Shown: one piece after another, positions 14,060-20,276 of the stretch
Position numbering within the stretch: position 1 is the stretch's first letter
How the letters are laid out: each line of letters begins with the position of its first letter
Source: a virus
Length of the DNA: 20,276 nucleotides
Direction: 5' to 3' (one strand)
IMG/VR virus record: IMGVR_UViG_3300009184_000286
Coordinates: 1 to 20,276 of that record
Made by a program: the position numbers and the translations under genes
Notes under the pieces: model-generated
Told to the model about the DNA's origin: nothing
The model's input: the letters and a program-made list of their open reading frames with translations, nothing else
Databases searched by the model: none

Positions 14060-14523
14060 GGTGCATCAGGCCAAGTAATAGTCCAAGGGAACCCAGTTTG
14101 TGCAGTTACATCACGCAAGGCTTGACGATATAAAGCCCATTCTGCTTTCTTTATGTTTGTCAAAGGTGAGTCATCTACTTGCGTCCAATCAGTGCTTTTT
14201 AGAAGTTCGTTTCTTTGTTTTCTAACTGTTGAGATTTGACCTGCTAGTTTTTGTTCAATCTCTTCAGCGCTTAAACTTACAACTGACCATTGCTGTTCCC
14301 ATCGATTTCGCTCTAAACTGTAAACAGGAGTACCTTGCACAACAGTCTCAGTCATTGCATCATAAGTAGGCTGACCAGTAACAATAACTTGAACCATATT
14401 AAATTCAGCTAATAGATCATTAGAAATCTCAAGTGGAAAGCTAATATTTTTATTACTGGAGCGTAATTGTGCCGTAGTGTATGGGTATCTGACAATTGTG
14501 CCATTTTCAATTTTTGCGTACAT
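14056..14523 (-). CDS. Tail fibre assembly / tail assembly chaperone-like protein
   Basis: 155 residues from the ATG at 14523, with AGGA 6 bases upstream; the ATG at 14547 would overlap the previous gene. The C-terminal 60 residues carry the Phage_tail_APC-type pattern: VRKQRNELLKSTDWTQVDD, KKAEWALYRQALRDVT, GFPWTITWPDAP. The N-terminal half is a beta-rich domain (YAKIENGTIVRYPYT). These proteins help fold or attach tail fibres and are usually encoded beside them, as here. Sure of the C-terminal family; the exact client is inferred to be one or both upstream fibre-like proteins. Confidence 0.8.
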   Translation of the reverse strand: MYAKIENGTIVRYPYTTAQLRSSNKNISFPLEISNDLLAEFNMVQVIVTGQPTYDAMTETVVQGTPVYSLERNRWEQQWSVVSLSAEEIEQKLAGQISTVRKQRNELLKSTDWTQVDDSPLTNIKKAEWALYRQALRDVTAQTGFPWTITWPDAP

Positions 14524-14533
14524 ATTTGTTCCT

Positions 14534-16522
14534 TTATAAAGCGTCAACTGTAACCAAGATTGCTCGATACCTATTAGTGCCAGCAGCAGCGCTTGCCGTT
14601 GCAGTCTTGGAGCCTGTTAATCCCGCTGACAAGCCTTCTTGGTAAGCAGCCTCAATTGTCAGATCAGCATTAACAGCGTTATTAGAGCCTTCAATTGCCT
14701 CAGTCATTCCAGAGGGCGCAGTAAATGTGACTGGAGCACTACTATTACCTTGCGCTCCAAAGTATAGCAATATGCCGTTGGTTGTTGCTGAAACTTCGGT
14801 AGCTGTAATGCTAGTAGTAGACGCTCCAGTGCTTGTTGTACCAGCGATTAAAGTTGAAGGGTCAACACCAACTAGCGTCAACATTACGCCAACTAAAGAA
14901 GACGTAGTTGAACTTGCTGTTGCAATATATGATGCAGCCTCCGATCCATCTGCTATTCGATAGAAGATGTACATACTTGGTTGAAAAGCTGTTGTTGAGT
15001 TGCTATTCCCAGATAACAAAGTCCATCCACTAGGTGTTGAAAAAGATACGTCGGTAGCACCATTTCCTACAGTTGAAGTCACAAACAAAAGCACGTTACC
15101 AGGTGAGCAAGCGGGAGTATTGACTGTTAAGTCTGGCCCAGTAGTTGTGTTGCCGCTTGTGCTGGCTCGATACTGAGCGTAAGGTGTATATGAAGCTGCT
15201 GGCTTAACTGAAATCAATGCCCCTGCTACGCTTGAAGTTGAACCAACAACAAAACTGCGTGTTCCAGAACCACCAGCATAAGACGCAGCGCTATCTTGTT
15301 CTAATAAATTGGATGGGGAATTAATGTCAGCATCAATAGAAATTGTCTGCATATTAGCAGGACCTGTAATTGTGATACTACCGGCTGATCTAGCAACCCA
15401 CGCTAAAATACGAGCGTAATCAACAGACGCAGTAACTTCCGAAACAACTAAAGGAGAAGCTGATGTAGTAATTGTTCCAATTGCGTCATACGAAGCGTTT
15501 CGGTAAGTTGCTATTGCCCCAGAAAGAATATTAGCTGCTGAACTTGCAGTAAATGTATACGTAGACGCTTCTCCTGCTCCTGCTATTTTATATGCTACAC
15601 GAAGACTTGGGGTAGCACCTTGATCTGCAACTTCTGTCCAACCTGTTGCGCCTGTCCAAGTGCGACTACCATCTACACTCATAACACCAACCATTAAATC
15701 ACCTTCTAGGGTTCCTGTAGGCTTGTTAATAATAAGTGAAGCAGAAGTAGTAGAATTTATTGTTGACGCTGAACTTATAAGAATAGGGCCAGGCTGATTT
15801 TGATTGGGGCGCAAAGCTAGTGTTGCTGAACACCAAGCATAGGTTGCTGCATCCGTACCACCGCCTGTCCAAGCAGCAGGATCATACGCACCAGAAACCC
15901 AAGCAACAGACGCAATGGAAGTTTTGCATGAAGTAGCGCTTCCAGCAGCATTTACGTTAATGCCATTTCCCATGCCAGATGGTGTTGTTAAAACAGTGGT
16001 GTTAGTATTAGCTGAAGATCCAAGACCGCAAGCTACAATAATAGCTCCTACTGTAATTGGGGTAATGCTAGGAGCGTTTGGAATAACACTGTTTTGTCCA
16101 GTTGCTGAAGTTGATAACACGTCAAGCGGAAGAACTGTATCTACTCCTCGCCATACTTGAACAACACTAGCTGCGCCACGAGAAGATGCTCCAGAACCAA
16201 GGACTGCAACAGTTGTTTCTGTTCCGTCTGATACTTTATAAGCAACAGCCATTGTTGCTTCATAAGTATCGTCTGAAAAAACATCAACTACTTCAGTATA
16301 GCCAGATGTAGTTACTCCAACATCTGCACGAGCTAATACTGTTGTTGCTGTTCCTGTCACAACAACAATTAAATCACCAGATTGAGGTGAAGAACCACTA
16401 CCACCTGTTAAACTGCTTAAAGTAACGCTGTAAGCAGCACCAGCAGTATTTGTTGCAGAAGCACCACCAACGTACTGAATACCAGCAGCGCTAGATACAG
16501 TTCTTAATTTATCCGCTAACAT
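14534..16522 (-). CDS. Large adhesin-like tail protein with three repeated beta domains
   Basis: 662 residues, Ser/Thr/Ala-rich, with almost no Cys. It contains three successive related domains (about 15-240, 241-447, 448-662), each with a strand like GDLIVVV / GDLMVGVM / GNVLLFVT, then a GYTEV / GWTEV / GWTLL turn, a strand like AVAYKVSDGTET / RVAYKIAGAGEA / FYRIADGSEA, and a block like VVQVWRGVD / ISGAIATYRNA / LVGVMLTLVGVD. This is internal duplication. The plan suits a fibre or adhesin exposed for receptor binding. The start follows the upstream stop with no gap (TAA then ATG). Host-receptor binding is inferred. Confidence 0.75.
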   Translation of the reverse strand: MLADKLRTVSSAAGIQYVGGASATNTAGAAYSVTLSSLTGGSGSSPQSGDLIVVVTGTATTVLARADVGVTTSGYTEVVDVFSDDTYEATMAVAYKVSDGTETTVAVLGSGASSRGAASVVQVWRGVDTVLPLDVLSTSATGQNSVIPNAPSITPITVGAIIVACGLGSSANTNTTVLTTPSGMGNGINVNAAGSATSCKTSIASVAWVSGAYDPAAWTGGGTDAATYAWCSATLALRPNQNQPGPILISSASTINSTTSASLIINKPTGTLEGDLMVGVMSVDGSRTWTGATGWTEVADQGATPSLRVAYKIAGAGEASTYTFTASSAANILSGAIATYRNASYDAIGTITTSASPLVVSEVTASVDYARILAWVARSAGSITITGPANMQTISIDADINSPSNLLEQDSAASYAGGSGTRSFVVGSTSSVAGALISVKPAASYTPYAQYRASTSGNTTTGPDLTVNTPACSPGNVLLFVTSTVGNGATDVSFSTPSGWTLLSGNSNSTTAFQPSMYIFYRIADGSEAASYIATASSTTSSLVGVMLTLVGVDPSTLIAGTTSTGASTTSITATEVSATTNGILLYFGAQGNSSAPVTFTAPSGMTEAIEGSNNAVNADLTIEAAYQEGLSAGLTGSKTATASAAAGTNRYRAILVTVDAL

Positions 16523-18382
16523 TTAAGCCACCGAACCTGTCAAAGCGCCATAAATTGTTGTTCCAACTTTCCAAAGTTGAATAACTGTAAATCCTGTAGT
16601 TGCCAATGTAGGAGCAGTTCCACCAACCCAAGTAACTGCAAGGGTAGTCCATGTAACTGCATAAGCAGTACCATCGTTAATCATTAATGTCATACTTTGA
16701 CCAGCAGCCCATGTACCCGCAGTAGGAGTACGACTCGCACCTAAAGTCCATGTTTGAATAGACCCGTTAGTTGGAGATATTGCTACACCAGCCGCATCAA
16801 CGACTGCATAAACTTCTTCTGTGTAGCCATCATTTAATGTTACACCACTCATTGTTGGAGATGTTGCAAATACTAAAGCACCACTACCTGTTTCATCTGT
16901 AACAGCAGCGGCAAGGTTAGCGGATGTAGGTGTTCCAAGAAATGTAGCAACACCAGTCCCTAAAGAAGTTATGCCTGTACCACCATTAGCAACAGGAAGA
17001 GTACCGCTAACCTGAGTTGTCAAGCTAACACCTGACAATGTACCACCTAGTGTCAAATTACCAGAAGAAGTAACAGTTCCTGTTAATGTAATACCATTGA
17101 CAGTTCCTGTACCTCCTACGCTGGTTACAGTTCCAGATCCACCAGCAGAAATAAATTCAACATCTGTTGCACCAGAATTAACTGCTAAAACTTTACCCGC
17201 ATTTGAAGTAAAGCTAGGCAATAGATTTGTTCTTGCACCAGCAGCAGTAGTTGCCGCAGTTCCACCATTCGCCACAGGAAGAGAACCCGTGACACCAGTG
17301 GATAAAGGAAGACCTGTAGCGTTAGTTAACGTAGCAGATGTTGGTGTTCCCAATATTGGAGTTACAAGCGTTGGGCTTGTTGCAAATACTAGAGAACCAC
17401 TGCCAGTTTCGTCAGTAACAGCCGTAGCCAAATTAGCACTAGAAGGCGTGCCTAAAAATGTAGCAATGCCTGTACCTAAAGATGTGATTCCTGTACCACC
17501 ATTGGCGACAGGCAAAGTGCCAGTAACACCAGTAGACAATGGTAGTCCAGTGGCGTTTGTCAATGTGCCAGACGTTGGCGTTCCAAGAATAGGAGTTACA
17601 AGTGTTGGCGTATTAGCAAACACTAACGCACCAGTACCAGTTTCATCTGTAACTGCGGAAGCAAGATTGGCACTTGAAGGCGTGCCAAGGAAAGTAGCAA
17701 CACCAGTTCCCAATCCACTGACACCCGTACTAATTGGTAAACCAGTAGCATTTGTTAAAGTGCCAGATGTTGGTGTTCCTAGTATCGGTGTAACCAATGT
17801 TGGTGTGTTAGCAAACACCAAAGCACCAGTGCCAGTTTCATCAGTTACAGATGCGGCAAGGTTTGCACTCGATGGCGTTCCTAAGAACGTAGCTACACCA
17901 GTTCCAAAAGACGTAATTCCTGTACCACCATTAGCTACTGGAAGTGTTCCAGTAACGCCTGTTGTCAAGGGAAGACCTGTTAAGTTTGTGGCTGTGCCAC
18001 CAGATGGCGTACCTAAAGCACCGCCATTTACAACGGGAGCGCCAGCACTACCTACGTTAACTGCTAAAGCCGTAGCGACACCAGTTCCAAGCCCAGACAC
18101 GCCAGTGCTAATTGGAAGCCCTGTAGCATTGGTTAAAGTGGCAGATGTCGGTGTGCCAAGAACTGGAGTAACTAAAGTAGGGCTTGTAGATAAAACATTG
18201 TTACCAGTGCCCGTGCTAGTTCCAACACCAGTACCACCTTTTGTTACTTTAAGTAATGGTCCAGCATCAAACAACGCATCAATTGAGTCCAGATCAGTAT
18301 TGATCTTAGTACCCCATGTGTCTGTTGAAGCGCCAACTTCTGGCTTTGTTAAGCCTAGATTTGTGGTGGTTGTATCAGCCAT
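16523..18382 (-). CDS. Tail fibre protein built from repeats
   Basis: 619 residues. The N-terminus ([20 protein letters not shown], then [14 protein letters not shown]) is the virion-attachment segment common to many phage tail fibres. Residues about 68-510 repeat modules such as [34 protein letters not shown] and [13 protein letters not shown], giving a long thin fibre. The C-terminal ~110 residues (from about 510, [16 protein letters not shown]) form a different globular tip ([18 protein letters not shown]). GAGG lies just before the start. A 442-codon open frame on the other strand is a by-product of the repeats. Confidence 0.85.
   Translation of the reverse strand: MADTTTTNLGLTKPEVGASTDTWGTKINTDLDSIDALFDAGPLLKVTKGGTGVGTSTGTGNNVLSTSPTLVTPVLGTPTSATLTNATGLPISTGVSGLGTGVATALAVNVGSAGAPVVNGGALGTPSGGTATNLTGLPLTTGVTGTLPVANGGTGITSFGTGVATFLGTPSSANLAASVTDETGTGALVFANTPTLVTPILGTPTSGTLTNATGLPISTGVSGLGTGVATFLGTPSSANLASAVTDETGTGALVFANTPTLVTPILGTPTSGTLTNATGLPLSTGVTGTLPVANGGTGITSLGTGIATFLGTPSSANLATAVTDETGSGSLVFATSPTLVTPILGTPTSATLTNATGLPLSTGVTGSLPVANGGTAATTAAGARTNLLPSFTSNAGKVLAVNSGATDVEFISAGGSGTVTSVGGTGTVNGITLTGTVTSSGNLTLGGTLSGVSLTTQVSGTLPVANGGTGITSLGTGVATFLGTPTSANLAAAVTDETGSGALVFATSPTMSGVTLNDGYTEEVYAVVDAAGVAISPTNGSIQTWTLGASRTPTAGTWAAGQSMTLMINDGTAYAVTWTTLAVTWVGGTAPTLATTGFTVIQLWKVGTTIYGALTGSVA
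16853..18181 (-). repeat. Mosaic protein repeats in the tail fibre gene
   Basis: PTLVTP modules start at residues 68, 194, 259 and 337; NGGTGITS modules at about 151, 295 and 467; FLGTPxSANLA at about 166, 231, 310 and 481. Protein copies are nearly identical, but the DNA differs at many third codon positions (for example GTPT and VTP are written with different codons in each copy). Confidence 0.8.
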
Positions 18383-18390
18383 TTTTTACC

Positions 18391-18435
18391 TCATGTGGCA
18401 ATTTGCCAAAATTGACTATTGTTAACAGATGACAT
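18391..18435 (-). CDS. Possible 14-residue leader peptide upstream of the tail fibre
   Basis: In the 55-base gap between the adaptor and tail fibre genes, ATG at 18435 (2 bases after the adaptor stop) opens a 14-codon frame encoding MSSVNNSQFWQIAT. AGGA lies 5 bases before it, and the frame stops just before the GAGG used by the tail fibre gene. It overlaps a 13-base dyad (18396-18408). It may be a chance frame or a coupling peptide. Confidence 0.25.
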   Translation of the reverse strand: MSSVNNSQFWQIAT

Positions 18436-18437
18436 TT

Positions 18438-19058
18438 TTATCCTAAAGATCTTGCACGAACAATAGGAGTAGAAGCAATAGAAGCTCTTTGATCTGCAAC
18501 TTCAATGTCGCCAATAGAGTTGGCGTATAACTGACCCCATGTGGCAAGACGCTCATCGTCTTTCAGATATGGAGATGCTTCTAACAGCGCACCATATAGA
18601 TACAAGTCTGGCGCATACGTCAAGAGCCAGTTACTTGTGTTTGAATCGCTTAATGCAGGAATCTTAGCATAATATGTAAGTTCCGAGCTATATGTAGTAT
18701 CTGGAGAGGGAACGAACTCAAACTGAGTCCCAACAATTGTGTAATAAGCTGGTTTTCCAACAGTAATATAATTATTGGATTTCAATTCATCAGCTTGAGT
18801 ATCAGTAACAGACTGAAGAATTTGAATAGGGCTTGTATTTAGTTGAAACGCTTTAGCCTGTAGCCAATCAGAAGGGCATGAAAGAAATGCGTTTTGAATC
18901 GACAGAGTGGTACGAGTAACCATTTGGCGAGTACGCAACTTGCGGTTGAACTTGGCTTCTGCAATGGTAATAAAGCTTGGGATAATAGAAGTCAGATCAT
19001 CCCGATTGAGATAATCTGCTATTGCCGATTTAAGCCCTGCAAAAGTATCAAGTGCCAT
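18438..19058 (-). CDS. SU10-type head-tail adaptor protein
   Basis: 206 residues. It matches the adaptor type of SU10-like short-tailed phages: FAGLKSAIADYLNRDDLTSI, then IPSFITIAEAKFNRKLRTRQ, PSDWLQAKAFQLNT, a beta segment (YYTIVGTQFEFVPSPDTTY), LTYYAKIPALSDSNTSNWLL, YAPDLYLYGALLEASPYLKD and a Trp/Tyr-rich helix. Adaptor subunits bind below the portal and link it to the nozzle and fibres. Its position between a capsid-side and a tail-side block fits. It overlaps the glycosyltransferase gene by 11 bases. Confidence 0.8.
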   Translation of the reverse strand: MALDTFAGLKSAIADYLNRDDLTSIIPSFITIAEAKFNRKLRTRQMVTRTTLSIQNAFLSCPSDWLQAKAFQLNTSPIQILQSVTDTQADELKSNNYITVGKPAYYTIVGTQFEFVPSPDTTYSSELTYYAKIPALSDSNTSNWLLTYAPDLYLYGALLEASPYLKDDERLATWGQLYANSIGDIEVADQRASIASTPIVRARSLG

Positions 19059-19713
19059 TTTCTACATCCCTACACGCTAGTGTATGCTCATGTTTGAACT
19101 CAAATGTTCCAATATGGAAGATCTCCTTTGAAAGATCTTGATCCACATAAGTTTTATGCCCATTCTGGGCGGCTCTACGGCAAAACCAAACATCTTCACC
19201 AATGTAGTCTTCCGCAGCGGGAACCCAAGGGATAGCAAACCAAGGATATTCCATAGATTTATAGACTTCGGATTTGACAAGCATTACGCCCATCCCGCAG
19301 TAGTCTACTTCAACAAGTCCTGTTGATTCGTCCTCAGTATATACCCGATTGATAAATGTTGCATCCATATCTGGGGTATTTTTTTTCACCGCTATTGGCT
19401 CTGTAGGGAATCTACGCTTGGCATAGTTTCCACAGACAATACCCGTATCATGTTTTAACAAGCGAATGATGGAATCTTTTGGAAACCGCATATCGCTATC
19501 TAGCCACAGGGTATGGGTACACTCAGCCGCAATAGCATCCCTAGCCAAATCCTGACGTTGGGCTGACAACAAAGTGCCAGAGCTAGTGTAGATCACTACT
19601 TTGTGATTTGTTGTCCCTACAGTAAATCCGACTAATCTAGCCAAATCAAAGGCAAATCCAGAATTAACAAAGTCCCGTGTTGGGACTAATATCCCAATGG
19701 TCTTACTATCCAT
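19048..19713 (-). CDS. Glycosyltransferase (GT-A-type, family 2-like)
   Basis: 221 residues. ILVPTRDF at the start and the DxD motif LWLDSDMRFP (D72, D74) are the nucleotide-sugar and metal site of GT-A enzymes. VDYCGMGVMLVKSEVY (about 136-151), EDYIGEDVWFCRRAAQNG (about 168-185) and a metal-type His in IFHIG (H200) complete the core pattern. There is no TM span, so it acts in the cytoplasm. GGAG precedes the ATG; the start overlaps the upstream stop (TAATG). Encoded among capsid and adaptor genes, it may glycosylate a virion protein or modify host surface sugar; neither is shown. Confidence 0.75.
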   Translation of the reverse strand: MDSKTIGILVPTRDFVNSGFAFDLARLVGFTVGTTNHKVVIYTSSGTLLSAQRQDLARDAIAAECTHTLWLDSDMRFPKDSIIRLLKHDTGIVCGNYAKRRFPTEPIAVKKNTPDMDATFINRVYTEDESTGLVEVDYCGMGVMLVKSEVYKSMEYPWFAIPWVPAAEDYIGEDVWFCRRAAQNGHKTYVDQDLSKEIFHIGTFEFKHEHTLACRDVENGT

Positions 19714-20027
19714 TAAACTTCTCCAGGTCTTGTGCGAAATGCACGATTATCAGGGTCATTCAACCAACGCTTCATGTAGGCTTGGTCATCAAGCTTGCCT
19801 TCGGCTTTCATTTGATAAAACAATGCCATTGGAATGGATGCAACATGGTGCATATCGCCCTTCCAATTAGCTTTTTCATCAAAAGAATTAAATCTATCTT
19901 TGTTGTCTGAAACTATCTGAGTCGCATCAATAATTGTCTCAATGGTGGCTTCGTCTTTTTCGGCATCGTAATGCCACATCTTACGAGTACCAGTTTCAGT
20001 ATTAATGTCAAAAAGTTTTGTGTGCAT
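19713..20027 (-). CDS. Small conserved-type protein downstream of the capsid gene
   Basis: 104 residues. A beta-rich N-terminus (KLFDINTETGTRKMWHYD) is followed by acidic helices and a distinctive end: HHVASIPMALFYQMKAEGKL, then KRWLNDPDNRAFRTRPG. I associate this end with small proteins found beside capsid genes in tailed phages. Function unknown. The ATG is only 2 bases after the T-run of the terminator and has no SD; an internal ATG at 19979 is no better. The message may therefore be weakly translated, or the terminator leaky. Confidence 0.65.
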   Translation of the reverse strand: MHTKLFDINTETGTRKMWHYDAEKDEATIETIIDATQIVSDNKDRFNSFDEKANWKGDMHHVASIPMALFYQMKAEGKLDDQAYMKRWLNDPDNRAFRTRPGEV

Positions 20028-20029
20028 AT

Positions 20030-20060
20030 AAAAAAAGGGTGGGTTATTAGCCCACCCTTT
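20030..20060 (-). terminator. Intrinsic terminator after the major capsid gene
   Basis: On the - strand, AAAGGGTGGG (20060-20051) pairs with CCCACCCTTT (20043-20034) across a 7-base loop, a perfect 10-bp stem. It is followed by further T residues, giving a run of seven T's. It lies 10 bases after the capsid stop and 2 bases before the next start. It should end most capsid transcripts, with read-through feeding the rest of the late operon. Confidence 0.85.
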
Positions 20061-20070
20061 ATATTTCAGA

Positions 20071-20276
20071 TTAGGTCTGAATTGTTGAGTTCAAGTCATA
20101 GACAGCGCCATGAGCTTTCTCATTCTTGATCTTCAAGCCCCACTCACACAAGAGCATACGCTTCTCTGCATCGCCTGTCTTAGCCAGTTCAACTGTCTGG
20201 AAGGGACGCAGATAAGCAACTGATGCGTACTCAGGATCAAGCACGAAAACATCACGCTCACGTTGGAAGCGGTTAG
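20071..20276 (-). CDS. Major capsid protein, SU10/DUF5309-like, C-terminal end (partial)
   Basis: The last 67 codons are present; the gene continues past the right edge. The end reads ERDVFVLDPEYASVAYLRPF, QTVELAKTGDAEKRMLLCEW, then GLKIKNEKAHGAVYDL, the C-terminal pattern of HK97-fold SU10-type capsid proteins (DUF5309 family), with the AKTGD and NE-AHG motifs. It is followed by the terminator, as expected for a gene made in large amounts. With the adaptor gene it supports an SU10-like virion. Confidence 0.85.
   Translation of the reverse strand, partial: NRFQRERDVFVLDPEYASVAYLRPFQTVELAKTGDAEKRMLLCEWGLKIKNEKAHGAVYDLNSTIQT

Noticed and set aside
14524-14547. ATG 14547 for the tail-chaperone-like gene
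   Set aside because: It overlaps the previous gene; ATG 14523 has AGGA at 6 bases.
17097-18425. 442-residue + strand open frame
   Set aside because: It is antisense to a well-supported tail fibre gene, has low-complexity Val/Pro/Thr repeats mirroring the fibre repeats, and lacks a convincing SD or domain.
1-20276. tRNA genes, CRISPR arrays, insertion sequences, diversity-generating retroelement
   Set aside because: By eye I saw no tRNA cloverleaf, no spaced direct-repeat array, no transposase and no reverse transcriptase; the fibre repeats are coding modules. A tRNAscan or CRISPR search was not possible.

Overview
The window is a segment of a tailed double-stranded DNA phage genome (Caudoviricetes), or a prophage or assembled viral contig. 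No bacterial chromosomal gene was recognised. The C-terminus of an SU10-type major capsid protein and an SU10-type adaptor protein next to it suggest a short-tailed (podovirus-like) phage. Rz/Rz1 spanins, a GH19 endolysin and lipoprotein signals point to a Gram-negative host. Base composition is moderately AT-rich. Host genus and habitat cannot be read from the sequence; an uncultured aquatic phage is only an impression.

Layout. The left 1.2 kb is on the + strand: the end of a single-stranded DNA-binding protein gene, a strongly structured non-coding stretch, then four small overlapping genes ending in a MazG-like pyrophosphohydrolase. The remaining ~19 kb is one compact operon on the - strand, which meets the + strand genes tail to tail with an 8-base overlap at 1203-1210. 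In transcription order (right to left) it contains: end of the major capsid protein; an intrinsic terminator; a small conserved protein; a glycosyltransferase; the adaptor; a repeat-built tail fibre; a three-domain adhesin-like tail protein; a tail-assembly-chaperone-like protein; a coiled-coil/one-TM protein; a C1q-like beta protein; a ~490-residue tail/hub protein; a GNAT-like small protein; an Ala/Gln protein with 11-residue repeats; a ~500-residue virion protein; an 818-residue protein with an N-terminal lytic transglycosylase domain; a run of very small membrane-protein genes; the lysis block (lipoprotein, two-TM holin candidate, Rz with nested Rz1, GH19 endolysin); an HExxH protein; a metallophosphoesterase; and a 47-codon membrane protein.

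Most junctions are ATGA, GTGA, TTGA or TAATG overlaps, so translational coupling is the rule. That rule reveals four genes that an ATG or length filter misses (1203-1346, 4496-4651, 5142-5267, 5258-5350) and corrects several starts (3601, 4324, 5145, 11290, 14523).

No wholly new system is evident. The parts least explained are: the RNA-like hairpin after ssb; the strict 11-residue periodicity of the Ala/Gln protein; the string of tiny membrane proteins beside the lysis genes; the terminator abutting a start codon after the capsid gene; and a glycosyltransferase embedded in the capsid/adaptor block.
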